64,000 nt of DNA from Neopestalotiopsis rosae. Its lineage: Eukaryota; Ascomycota; Sordariomycetes; Amphisphaeriales; Sporocadaceae. Positions within the stretch are counted from its first letter, which is position 1, and every line of letters begins with the position of its first letter. A model generated the notes under the pieces. It ran no database searches. It was given only the letters and a program-made list of their open reading frames with translations, and was not told the origin of the DNA. This document shows positions 11,236 to 22,655 of the stretch, piece after piece. The stretch spans positions 2,294,001 through 2,358,000 of the forward strand of contig JALGAS010000001.1 in assembly GCA_023078685.1 (NCBI GenBank), read 5' to 3'. The translations under genes and the position numbers were made by a program.

Positions 11236-12418
11236 TCAGACTTTAGCATTGCTCGACAGTCTTCCATTCGCATCCCTTAAAAGCAAAGGGAAATCTTTCG
11301 CAAGATTGAATAGAGTTCCAAGCACGACAAGACAAAACCCGAGTATCGGACCCAGAATGGCGAATATAGTAAAGACATACGAAGCCCACTGAAATTTCGC
11401 ATCTTCCTGGAGACCATCTGTTGCGAGCCCGACTGACATAGCGGTCAGAACTAAGCCAACGAAGACGGTAGCTACAGCCATCCATTCAAGGTTATCGCGG
11501 AAAACATCGCTATAAGTATTCCAGCCGTCAAAATAAGGCTCGCAAAATGTAAGTCCTTTTAGTCGGTAGAGGAACCTGATACGAGAGATGCGAAGCTCGG
11601 CACGTGTAAACCGTGAATGGCTGTCCTCAGGCTTGCGGTTATTTATGAGTTCTCGTGCACAAGTCTTCCAGCTTTTCCAATCGATAGGTACGTCTTCAGC
11701 CTTTCGAGGTAAGAGTCGCTTATCGATGGCAATGGCAAAGTCGGTCTCTGAGGAAATAAGGCAAGTGTAACTGTGTAAGAAGCCGTATGCGATCTGCCGC
11801 ATCGTTCTTGGGCATTTCTGATCCACTGCGCTCTCGGGACCATTTATACTATTGTATACTGCTGCTTGTTGACGTAACTGACATATGCATCCATCCGAGC
11901 ATACCAGATGCTGCTCCCAGAATGTTGGGTCAAGTAGGAATCTTGGTATAGGTTTAATGTAGATTGAGTTCTGATCCCGAAGAAGGTGTAGCTCCATTCG
12001 GTCCGTAACTACAATTTGACGGCCCATCGCTAGGTGCATGTGAAGTTGTGTAGCCGGATGTTTTGCACCCGCGAACCACAGGAATCCTGGTATCTTCGCT
12101 AGGTCACCAAGTGATAGCTCCGTTTGTAGGAAGTTTGAAACGTCGATTGTAGCATCGGCGACAGCTCTTCGGCGCTTGTACGGTCTCTCGGCTCGTTCGA
12201 AATAATGATAGGTTGCGGGCAGATCATCCTCCTTAGCTGTAAGTTTACAAGCTGCGGCGTCAAAGATTGTATCGCCATTGGTCGTATCGGTATTGCCCTT
12301 GGACAGCAACTTTGTGCTATACTACAAAATATTGTTAATCAGGTCAATACGTCTAAATATCATTGAGTGATATACCTACAGGGCAAGCTGACGGGCCTGA
12401 TCGGTCTTTTCCTAGCAT
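11236..12418 (-). CDS. DUF6601-type fungal membrane protein
   Basis: Function unknown; probably a membrane protein with two C-terminal membrane segments. Exon 1 is 12418-12380, the intron 12379-12322 (donor GTAGGT, branch CTGATTAAC, acceptor TTTTGTAG), exon 2 12321-11236, giving 374 residues. The join is phase 0 and supplies the ATG that the long exon lacks. Recognisable family-like motifs are PGFLWFAGAKHPATQLH, QIVVTDRMELHL and IKPIPRFLLDPTFW in the first half, GFLHSYTCLISSETDFAIA in the middle, and then RDNLEW followed by hydrophobic segments VFVGLVLTAMSVGLA and VFTIFAILGPILGFCLVVLG. The family name is from memory of this motif order. The gene is intact and ends convergent with nothing close. 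Confidence 0.8.
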
Positions 12419-13266
12419 TTTCAAGCACAGAAAAACCACAATATCAATGAATTCATGGGATTTCTGGTAAATCAAATCAGATTGAAATTCAGCTTCCCAG
12501 TTGTGTGCTTCAATTCAAATGCGTTAAACAAAGACCAATAATAATGAATCCTTGCGCCCGTGGCATTGGTACTTGCTGGATCGAGTTTGATTCCTTTGGC
12601 GACCTTCTTGGTTGCTCATCGATGTGGCAGTCTTGTTTCCGACTCCGACACTAAAAAAAAACATATCACTCTCAACGTGGCCCACGTGCGAAGGACCAAA
12701 TGCTTTCAAGGATATGCCTGGCTAATGGGCATTGATAATCGTGACTCCACAATGCGACGAACCTTTCCAGTCTCCCGTTATTGTTAGTCGCCGGATTCAT
12801 ATCTCACAAAGCTGACCCACTTGGACCCAGGTTTTCACATTTACAGAAGTGTACCCGATTAAACGACCTCGCCAGGCCAAATCAGCAGCAGACACGCTCA
12901 AGTACCCCACTCCTTCAAGCGTATTCCGCCGAATCGGTGATATTAATTAAACCGGTTAGATTTTGGCTGATGGGGATCGCAACTGGCAGCACTCTAGACT
13001 GAATAGATGAGAGCGACTTGGTCGTTTAACCCGCTACTGCGTTTGGCGATATCTAGTCGGACACATAAAGGACTGCGATGTTAGTTGACAAATAATTAGT
13101 GTAAGCGATCTCAACAGGCTTGATGCTCGGGTTCGAGGACTTCATGATGGATACGTATATATAGCTATCTCAATTTAGCTTTTTTATTTTATTTTAGAGG
13201 CGCAAATTAGGACGTAGTTAGACTCTGACATTTTCATCTGATAGTTAAATGAGAAGAGAAACAGTC
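12419..13266. other. Intergenic upstream of the DUF6601-type gene
   Basis: It should contain the promoter of the minus-strand gene. No other gene, repeat or clear element is seen; small frames at 12524-13002 overlap on both strands. Confidence 0.5.
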
Positions 13267-13797
13267 TGTGACGAACTATACGATCGGGTTTCTTCGATAA
13301 ACCTGGAGTATAGGTCTGAGTGGGTTTATGCTAACAGGATGCGCTAGCCAAGAAGATAACTGTACTGAGCAAAGAGTAACTGAAGTGGTCTTGAACTGAT
13401 TCACAAGTGTAGTCGTCAAAGCGTATTGAATGCTTCACCTATGGGTAAGATAGATGCTTAGATTGATCACTGAGGTAATGACTGTCTATGTAACCGTAGG
13501 AAATCCGTCCCTTATATATCCATTCATCCCTCATTGATGTTGGTGTTGGATCACCATAGCAAACAGTGATCCATACTGGATCACCATTCCAAACCGTGAT
13601 CCATCCTTGGATCACTTTCCGAAAGCGTGATCCATTCCATGGCTCACGCGCCAAGACCGTGATCCTGTCAGCCAGGTGGTGGCAGCTGTCAGCTGTGGTA
13701 GGACGTGCGGTCCTTGTCTAGTGGTCTTGGGCCCCGCAACCTATCCGTTCAAGCGCCAACATTCGTTGTCTTCCTGCTAGGGTGCATGTTCGTAACA
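13267..13797. mobile_element. Solo LTR, second copy, with 5-bp target duplication
   Basis: The element starts TGTGACGAACTATACGATCGG and ends GCATGTTCGTAACA and is flanked by CAGTC on both sides (13262-13266 and 13798-13802). The first 110 bases are nearly identical to the copy at 4012, and the block GTAGGAAATCCGTCC and the 3' end are shared. The middle instead carries several GGATCAC/GTGATCC units. No internal domain remains. Confidence 0.85.
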
Positions 13798-13802
13798 CAG
13801 TC

Positions 13803-16058
13803 GTTGCGCTACGGATAATTCATCCTTGATGCGAACGCCAACCCTGTACTTGTCTTGAATCCACTTCGCCCTCTTTTCGCATAATCCTCTCCTCCACCCC
13901 ACTGCCAACAAAAATCCCAAAAAGACCCAGAACCTAATGCATTCTAGCCGCCTTTCTGTCATAAATATTTATGGCTAGCGTAGCGCTGGTAGGGCATTGA
14001 AAGGCTAGTCCTAGTAGGTCCAAAGACGCCCGGGTTACGACCTAGTTTCATATGGCACTAGTTCATTTTTGTTGATGCTCAGTCTCATTCTGGAACCATA
14101 AGGCTCCCGAGGAACTCGTGCGAGCGAGCCAACTTTTGCGTTATGGAATTGGAAACAGTCTTCAATGCAATTAATTTTATTGCTTTGAACAGCTAAGTCT
14201 TCGTTTCGAATCCACTGCATCGACCAATCAAAGTCTGTCTTCATCAAGACTGCTCCGCTGTGACTTCTCGGGTTTACCGCCTGAATATCCGAGCGGGGTA
14301 GGATCACGCTTACGCTAATTACCTGCATAGCTGCTGACGATTGATTATTTATCGTGTGCTGCACAATTCGGGCATCCTTAATTTGGCTACTTCTCACGCT
14401 CCGATCTTGCACTGGATACGGTACCCGTTTTTATAGGATATATAGTCAGTCGGTTTTTGCTTTGGCACTCTCGGGAAGATGAGGAAAAAATACTGCCTCG
14501 GGTATCGAAATAAAACGGAGAAGGGCTTGAAGCTGGATGTGCTGCACCTGCTTACTATTTTATTCTTGTTGTTCTCGGAACCCCAAGGGATTCGCCTTTA
14601 CTATCACTTATCCTAGAGTTTCGCTCAGGTGCAGCATTTTTTATCGAAGATTTCACTGCTCCTAAAACGACAGCTAATCGAAGCGTTTGATTCGACTTAC
14701 CTGTCACGGCGCTGGACGCGCTGCCGCTGGGCAGCTAGCGAAGGGACCCGGGCGCCAGCTGTGGGCGGCCCGGGTGGATCCCGCAACTGCAAATATCTTC
14801 ACCGATCTGTCGGAACCTGAATTGTAAAGTTAGCTCTTCGAGCTACGTCCTGTCAACTAACCTACCGTAACGGTGAGCCGTTACCTGTAGACCTGTCAGA
14901 CTGTAGAGAATATACTGCTATATGGCACAAGCCTATACTGCCTGCCCGCACCCCGTGACATTACCCACAAGTCATGAGGTCGTGGCTCCTTCGAACCTCC
15001 ATTTCTTCGGAGCGTTGTAGTATGGGTGCAGTCTGTCGGCTGAGATGCGCCTCTTACCGAACAGCGGCTATTCAGTCGCATTGATAGGCTTGAGGCAGTT
15101 TTCACAGCAAGGTCGGCCGTAGGAACTTCAGCTCCGTCCCATTATATGCACTTTAGCTAGTGATAATCGGAATAGGACTACTAGCCTAGAAGAGAAATCT
15201 CAGCGTTAAAGCATAATTACGATTTATTCTAGGCAAATAGTAATAACTCGCTCCCCTCTCCAAATAAACAACCATTAAAGACTCGTTTATACTAGTCATT
15301 AGATCCCGCCTTTCTAGACCGCCTTAGGCAGCGAGCCGACCCGCAATCCACCGGCTTATCAATGCGGGACAGATGGAGGCTGACGCTAAAGGACGGAACA
15401 CCTAAGGTCTTACTAAATTGGTCGGCTTGATGCGCCTCGCTCCTTCAAGCAGGCCTAGTGCGTATCGCGAACCGGCTTGTTGTTTGCTAGAAATGCTAGA
15501 AAATCCAAAATTCCGCTGTATCCGCACCCTGTCGAGCCTGTGCGGTCCCCAACGCTCAGCAGCCAAGCCCCTGATCCTTGTCAGGGCTGAAATGGAGCTG
15601 GTCTACTGGTGATCAATGAACTTGCTGCAGATCGTGTTCGTGACATTGAACTGGGCAATCGAAATCGGGCCGTAGGTGTCAAGCGAGCTGCAACAGTAAG
15701 TCAGAAAGCGGCAGAACAATCAGTGCAATTACCCGGGCCTAAAAGTGAATGCGTCAGGGATACGGACGTCGCTTCTTGTTGAGATGTATCGATCCACAAA
15801 CAGACTATTACATTACGACGTTTTTCTCCGCATCGTAGAGTTCGTTGACTGATATATGATCGTAGCCAACTACTAGCAGGCACAACAAACTCAGTCGATT
15901 CAGCCCGAGTAATTCACGCTTGGTATACCATTAATCGCAAGCCACCACATTGCTTCACGATCGATAATCCATCTATGTCTACTAGTTAGAGTAAGGCGCT
16001 CTCTCCGTTCACACTCTTTAGAAGTCTTCATGCTTACGGCCTGTACAGCTTCACCAAA
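13803..16058. other. Long gene-free stretch upstream of the NLR gene
   Basis: No gene found. There is a GC-rich patch near 14700-14790 and a TpA-rich patch near 15110-15310, mixed composition that would fit an old, mutated transposon, but no transposase motif or end repeat was seen. The last part should hold the NLR promoter; CTCTCTCCGTTCACACTC at 15998-16015 is pyrimidine-rich as in many fungal promoters. Confidence 0.4.
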
Positions 16059-19000
16059 ATGTTTGAATACTTTGGCCTTGCCCAGGTAGTCGTGCTCGCC
16101 ATAGCAACAGTGGTCGCCTATCGATTATGTCGCGAGAAACTCGGCCGATCTCCGTTGTCTTCTTACTCTCAAGTGCAATCACTCCCCCAAGAGCGTGCTC
16201 CAGCTGATAATGCAACCACTGCCCCACAACATCCTCGAGCCGTTAGTGTGCGCCCAGTTGACCCAGATCAGAGCCAGGCGGATGCGGACATCGACATCAT
16301 CGCTATTCATGGCCTCGACACGAAATCACCTGATACGTGGACTTGGCGAGATCCAAAGGACCCAGAGAGTCTTGGTGTCAACTGGCTCGCCGATAAAAAT
16401 ATGCTTCCGAAAGCAGCCGGCAAAGCTCATATATTTACCTGCGATTGGCCCGCGGACCTATTTGAATCCTCCGAATTCGAGCCGAAGCAGATCGAAGAGC
16501 TTGCAAGACACTTGCTAGCGGGTCTGCAAAGGCGACACTCGAGCTCAACATTCAGAGAACGGGCGAAAGAGCGCCCGATTTTCTTTATCGCATCCTGTCT
16601 AGGCGGTTTAATTCTAACGAAGGCGCTTACAATGGCTAGCGGAGAGTACGAGTCTCTTCGGAAGGCGACACGCGGTATTGTCTTTCTCGCTACTCCGTTC
16701 GGAGGTACGTCTTTTGCAGACATCGCTAGTTGGGCCGAATCGTGCTTGAAGATCATGGGATTTGCCCAGGGGCGAAGACTCACCCAGCTTCTCTCGAACC
16801 TCAAGGATTCCACATTCGGTCTTGTTGAGCTAAGGAAAGACTTCACTGTTTGTTGCGAAAAGCTTGGGATCCAGAGAGAGGTCTTCACATTCTACGAAAA
16901 GGGCAAGACAAATCTCTTACGCGGAAGAGTCCCATGGATATCACAGCTCTTGAACAGAAGCGAGGTGGTAGGTGTTGCACGGCTCTCGTCTCGACTGCAC
17001 TCCTGGTGCATTACAGGTGAAATCAATAGCTAACACCGCTTAGTTGGTCAGTTACAGTTCAGCAACTCTGGCGTTCGTGGAGAATCCTCTATCGCTTGAC
17101 CGGCACCACGTCTTGATGAACAAGTTCAGTGGTCCAGACGACCCTGCTTACAAATGCGTTAGCAGTAAAATACAAGAGATCCTCTCTTCCATACGAAAAG
17201 GCACCCTGATCGTACGAGCAGATGCTGCGATCCGCAAATCTCGTTATTCGAAAGACAATCTCCGAATCGAAAGGCTCTCTGGGGAACTGCTACCAATGAA
17301 AGAGTGCTATATCAACCTAGCGATCATCAAGCAGTCCCAAGAGGATGGGAAACGTTCAAGAAAAGATACTGGGTCAGCTTTGACTCCGTTCTCTCTCACA
17401 TCTCGACTGGATATCGAACGGCCTGTGGAAGCGATGGATATTACACTTCCCACACTTTTTGACGAACGTCACATTGGAGATGGTGAGAGAATGCAGCCAC
17501 GCCGGATTTTAATCCGAGGACGCGCTGGAGTGGGGAAAACAACATTGTGCAAGAAAATTGTTCACGACTTTACCTATCCACAGGACTCTGCACGCGGCGG
17601 CATGTGGAGTGACATGTTCCATCGTATTCTCTGGATACCACTGAGGAAATTGAAACAGCAACGGGGCCAGAGAAACGGTTACGACTTTGGAAACCTCTTC
17701 CACGAGGTGGTTTTCGACCAGGATCACGAAAAAGATCGCCACGCCGAAGCGCTCTGGGACGAGGTTCTCGATACACATGGTGCTAAAACTCTGTTTCTAC
17801 TTGATGGATGGGATGAGGTGGTTTATGAACAAGATCACATGTCGGACTTCCTCAAGATCCTCCTCAATCAGCCGCATATCATCATCACGTCTCGGCCCCA
17901 CGCACGCCTTCCATATTATGCAAATACGATGGATCTTGAGCTTGAGACGATTGGATTCAATCCAACGCAAGTAGCAAGCTACTTGGAGATGTCTATGCCT
18001 TTTCAAGCGGACCAAGTTAAATCCTTTCTCAGTGAGCACCAACTAATGCAAGATCTCGTGCGAATCCCGATCCAACTAGACGCACTGTGTTACATTTGGG
18101 ACAGCGCTGCGAGCAGTCTTCAATCGACACCAGAAACCATGACCGCTGTTTACATGGCCATAGAGGAAAGGTTGTGGAGGAAAGATATTGAGAGGCTCGA
18201 GAAGGAGAACAAAACGCTGGCTCGTGATGCTCCTAGATTCGAGATTGATGAGGGAACGGAAGGTGAGCGGTCTTTCCTCGAAACACTTGCCTTTACCGGA
18301 TTGTATAACAATCTGGTCGATTTTGGCGAACAGAGCCGTTTCGCAGTATTCAAACGCTTCCGCGTGAAGGATGCTCAACTCTCACAACTCTCTTTTCTAC
18401 GCACATCAGACGCATCAATGACCTCTTCGGAAAGAGAATATCATTTTATACACCTGACATTCCAGGAGTACTTTGCAGCACGGCATTTCGTGCACCAGTG
18501 GAAAGATTCGCAACCTCTCATGTGTCTTGGACCCAAGGACGGAGACGATGAGTGCGAGAAAATTTGTCATGTCACCTTTCTTCAGAAGCATAAATATGAC
18601 AAAAGATACGATATTTTCTGGCGCTTTGTCGCTGGCTTGATTGGAGCAGAACACAGCACGCAAGTACTCTCCTTTTTCGGCATGATTGAAGCAGAGCCCC
18701 GCGATCTACTAGGCCCGGCACATCAACGGCTGGTCATGCACTGTTTGGCTGAGGTATCATCGCAAAGTCAACCCATGGATTTTGTGCACACTCGGAAGAC
18801 GTTGGAGAGCCGGTTGTCGCAGTGGTTGCTGTTTGAATGCAAATTTATGGGAGACTCACAACTGGCAGGCGAGTTGGATGTTCCAAAACCATCACTAGAG
18901 ACGGCCCTAGATCAGGCAGACGAGGCGACAAAGCAAATGCTTATACAATCACTGGAGTATCGATCTCGAATTCCTTCGTGCGTCATAGAGCTTGCTACCT

Positions 19001-21579
19001 CATGGCTAGCAGGATGTGACGCTGAATATCCCGTCCTAGATATTCTCGAGTTGCTGCAACAATCAGAAGAGCTCCTATCCAACGATCTGCTTGAAGCTGT
19101 AGCAGAACATCTCCATGAAGAGGACCGGAAAATCAGAGAGGTAGCACTCTTGATACTTCAAAATCAGTCAGGTCTTTCGAACAAGCTGCTCCGAGCAGTC
19201 GCTCAGAAGCTCGGGGACGAAAACGTTTTCGTCCGAATAGCTGCTATTGGCATACTCGAGAAACAGGCGAGCCTGTCTGGATCGGTGCTTGAAGTAGTCG
19301 TTGGAAAACTCGAGGACGAAGACCCTTCCGTCCGCAGAGATGCTATTGACATTCTCGCGAATCGGGCGTGCCAATCAGAGGCGGTAGTCGAAGCAGTTGT
19401 TCTGAAGCTAGGGCATAAGAAATGTTGCGTCCGAGAGGCTGCTATTGATATCCTCAGAGGCCAGACGAGCCCGTCCGAGTCGGTACTTGAAGCAATCATT
19501 GGGAAACTCGAGAACAAAAACGCTTCCGTCCGAAGAGCCGCTATTAGCATACTCGAGAAACAGGCGAGCCTGTCTGAGTCAGTGCTTGAAGCAATCGTTG
19601 GGAAACTCGAGGACGAAGACGCTTCCGTCCGAATAGCTGCCGTCAATGCCCTCGAGAAACAGGCGAACCTGTCTGAGTCAGTGCTTGAAGCAATCGTTGG
19701 GAAATTCGAGGACGAAGACGCTTCCGTCCGAAGAGCTGCTGTCAATGCCCTCGGGAAGCAGGCGAGCCTGTCTGAGTCAGTGCTTGAAGCAATCGTTGGG
19801 AAACTCGAGGACGAAGACGCTTCCGTCCGAATAGCTGCTGTCAATGCCCTCGAGAAACAGGCAAACCTGTCCGAGTCAGTGCTTGAAGCAATCGTTGGAA
19901 ACCTCGAGAACAAAAACGCTTCCGTCCGAAGAGCTGCTGTCAATACCCTCGGGCAACAGGCAAGCTTGTCCGAGTCGGTGCTTGAAGCAATCGTTGCGAA
20001 ATTTGAGGACGAAGACGCTTTCGTCCGAGGAGATGCTATTAACATATTGGAGAATCATGCGATACTGTCTGAGTCGGTGCTTGAAGCAATCGTCCAAAAG
20101 CTCGAGGACGAACACCATTGCGTCCGGTATGCTGCTGTTAATACCCTCAAGAAACAGGTGAGCTTGCCTGAGATAGTGGTTGAAGCGATCGTTCAAAAAC
20201 TCGAGCATGAAAATCTTCCCACTCGATCTTTTGCTATTAGCATACTCGAGAAACAGGCGAGCTTGTCTGAGTCGGCTCTTAAAGTAATTATTGGGAAACT
20301 CGAGCATGAGAAGTCTTTCGCTCAATACGTTGCTCTTGGTGTCCTCGCGAATCAGGTGAGCCTGTCCGAGCCAGGACTTCAAGCAATCATTGGAAAACTC
20401 GAGGACGAAGACGCTTCCGTCCGAAGAGCTGCTGTCAATGCCCTCGGGAAACAGGCAAGCTTGCCCGAGTCGGTGCTTAAAGCAATCGTTGGGAAACTCG
20501 AGGACGAAGACGCTTCCGTCCGAACAGCTGCTGTCAATGCCTTCGGGAAACAGGCAAGCCTGTCCGAGTCGGCGCTTAAAGCAATCATTGGAAAATTCGA
20601 GGACGAAGACGCTTTCGTCCGAAGAGATGCTATTAGCATACTCGAGAAACAGGCAAGCTTGTCCGAGTCAGTGCTTGAAGCAATCATTGGAAAACTCGAG
20701 AACAAAGACGCTTCCGTCCGAAGAGCTGCTGTCAATGCCCTCGGGAAGCAGGCGAGCCTGTCCGAGTCAGTGCTTGAAGCAATCGTTGGAAAACTCGAGA
20801 ACAAAAACGCTTCCGTCCGAAGAGATGCTATTAGCATACTCGAGAAACAGGCGAGCTTGTCTGAGTCGGTTCTTGAAGCAATTATTGGAAAACTCGAGAA
20901 CAAAGACGCTTCCGTCCGAATAGCTGCCGTCAATGCCCTCGAGAAACAGGCAAACCTGTCTGAGTCAGTGCTTGAAGCAATTATTGGAAAACTCGAGGAC
21001 GAAGACGCTTTCGTCCGAAGAGATGCTATTAGCATACTCGAGAAACAGGCAAGCTTGTCCGAGTCGGTGCTTGAAGCAATCATTGGAAAACTCGAGAACA
21101 AAGACCCTGCCGTCCGGAGGACTGCTGTCAATGCCCTTGGGAAACAGGTGAAACTACCCGAGACAGCGGTTAAAGCAGTCGTCCAGACACTCAAGGACAA
21201 AGACTCTTCCGTCCAACGGGCCGCTACCAATTTTGTTAGAAGACAGTTGAGCCTGCCTGAGACGGTGCTGCAAGCAGTATCAGATAATTTGAAGGAGGTA
21301 CTTTCTGATCTTGATGAGGAAACCCCCCCAGCATTGCTGTCTGTTCTCAAGAGCAGGCCGCATTTAATTCTTATTTCCCTCAAGAGTGGCACTTTTGAAG
21401 ATTTATTCCGCTTCCTTCTCCAACAAAGCTTCCACGATCACTTAGCCATATACCACAATGAAGGCAAACTTTGTCTTGACATTAATGGTGTTGTTGTACG
21501 TTGTACAGGCCATGTCCCTATGTTTGACGTCAATGGGGTTAGAAATGCTCTGTGTGTTCCAGTAGCAATAGGTCCATAA
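16059..21579 (+). CDS. NLR-type STAND protein: anchor, hydrolase, NACHT, HEAT-like repeats
   Basis: Exon 1 is 16059-16967, intron 16968-17043 (donor GTAGGT, branch CTAAC, acceptor TTAG), exon 2 17044-21579; 1814 residues. Residues about 5-23 form a hydrophobic anchor. Residues 76-330 resemble the SesB-like alpha/beta-hydrolase of fungal NLRs: HGLDTKSPDTW, an elbow reading IASCLGG (Cys180 where Ser is usual), LATPFGG, and SLDRHH with the candidate catalytic His. NACHT follows, with Walker A GRAGVGKTT (462-470) and Walker B LFLLDGWDEV (553-562). Residues 979-1704 are 22 HEAT-like units of 33, then a partial unit and a 100-residue cap. In this family the repeats sense a ligand, NACHT oligomerises and the N-terminal domain acts as effector, often in allorecognition or death; that role is inferred here. 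The gene is intact. Confidence 0.9.
19069..21246 (+). repeat. 22 tandem 99-bp units coding HEAT-like repeats
   Basis: The unit is 33 codons, consensus (A/S)-x-LSESVLEAI-(V/I)-GKLE followed by DEDASVRRAAVNALGKQ. Units 1-4 and 10-13 are diverged, while most others differ by few bases; the units at 19564 and 19762 differ at one base in 99. Variation is concentrated at repeat positions 2, 12, 15, 17-19, 21, 24, 25, 27, 28, 30 and 32, with few residues used at each. No stop or frameshift occurs in 2.2 kb. Confidence 0.95.
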
Positions 21580-21656
21580 ATCCTGACGTGATCAATTAGC
21601 TATGTAACTTATACAGTACGTAGTGTTTGACATAGCAAATAGAATATTACATAACA

Positions 21657-22140
21657 GTATCCTGGCACAGAACAGTATCCCATTATAGAAAAGTACCCAC
21701 GGCACAGAAAAGTGCCCATCACTGAAGAGAAACAGAAGAGTGTCCCACAGAAGTATAACCCAGATAAACAGGACAGCAGATTAATGTACGTTGAGATTGT
21801 GTCATTCTGAAATCACCATTATGTTCTATTCAATCGTCGTACTTCGGAAGGGTGTCCGCTCTAGACTGTTGGAGGTGTAGTAGTTGTTGTCGAGATACAC
21901 TTGTGTGCTTTGGATACTCTTCTACGATACTCTTCTGCCTTACAGTACATACAACAGGGTTCCGTTGCGGAATTACGTGTACGTCGTGTAGCTCCCCTGA
22001 AATTCCTACCTTTATCGCACCAAATTACCCGGACATGACCATTGCAACGAGGGAATAACGCAAGCGACAATGGTAGACGGATCTGTGCCTCCAAGGCGCT
22101 CGCAGTCGACTGAAGAACCTCTGCATAAATTGAGCAAGCC
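21657..22140 (+). repeat. Dispersed CAGAAGAGTATCC element, most complete copy
   Basis: An arm of CAGAA(C/A)AGTA-type units (21657-21770) leads to GATAAACAGGACAG, a unique core (about 21790-21890, with GAAGGGTGTCCGCTCTAGACTGTTGGAGGTG), then oppositely oriented GATAC(T)CTTCTG units and a 3' part with ACAACAGGGTTC, GTAGCTCCCCTGA and GCAACGAGGGAATAACGCAAGCGACAATGG. The same parts recur at 27, 31, 40 and 57-58 kb. No coding capacity is seen. Confidence 0.7.
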
Positions 22141-22429
22141 AGTAATTTTTCCGTGCCCACCGGTCGTTGAATGCCCAAACTTTGTCCATATACACTAGGC
22201 CCAGACAGAAGCCATGTTCGCATACATATCATTGCTTTTGTCTAATATATACCTTTCTGCTTTTGTATCCCTACCTAGCTCAATACCTGATTCTGTGGCT
22301 CATCTGTCAGCCAGTAACTTCGCAAGGTAGAGACCTTTCCAGGCTTTGGCAATAAGCAAGTACCAATATTTATATTGGCTGGTCCCGATGATATGATTGA
22401 CGATTCATTTGTTTCTGTAGCATAATTGC

Positions 22430-22655
22430 CAATTCCACGTCTATTCGTCTCAGCCGAGCAAGCTCTGACCGCCACCGCTTCACGAAACTGTGAATTGACA
22501 CCAATAACGAAGAAACTCCAGGAAACACGCTAACTGGCACAGAAACTAACCTACCCATTACCAACGATCTATATCGCGGAGATATGCCAGCCTCGTCAGC
22601 GCAAGCGTAACAACGATGAGAATCACCGATCCAAGGCCGTTACCAGCCTGCTTCC
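22430..22655 (+). repeat. Diverged segment shared with 10890-11110
   Basis: Partner of the segment upstream of the DUF6601-type gene. It ends where the NLR relic frame begins (around CCTGCTTCCAAACC), so it may mark the breakpoint that removed the 5' part of the relic. Confidence 0.4.

Noticed and set aside
14700..15310. Possible DNA transposon remnant
   Set aside because: Mixed GC-rich and TpA-rich composition only; no end repeats or transposase motif could be found.
19203..21392. Long minus-strand frames (280 and 337 codons) and two further plus-strand frames across the repeat array
   Set aside because: They exist because a 99-bp unit without stops in one frame repeats 22 times; they have no starts, motifs or flanking exons.
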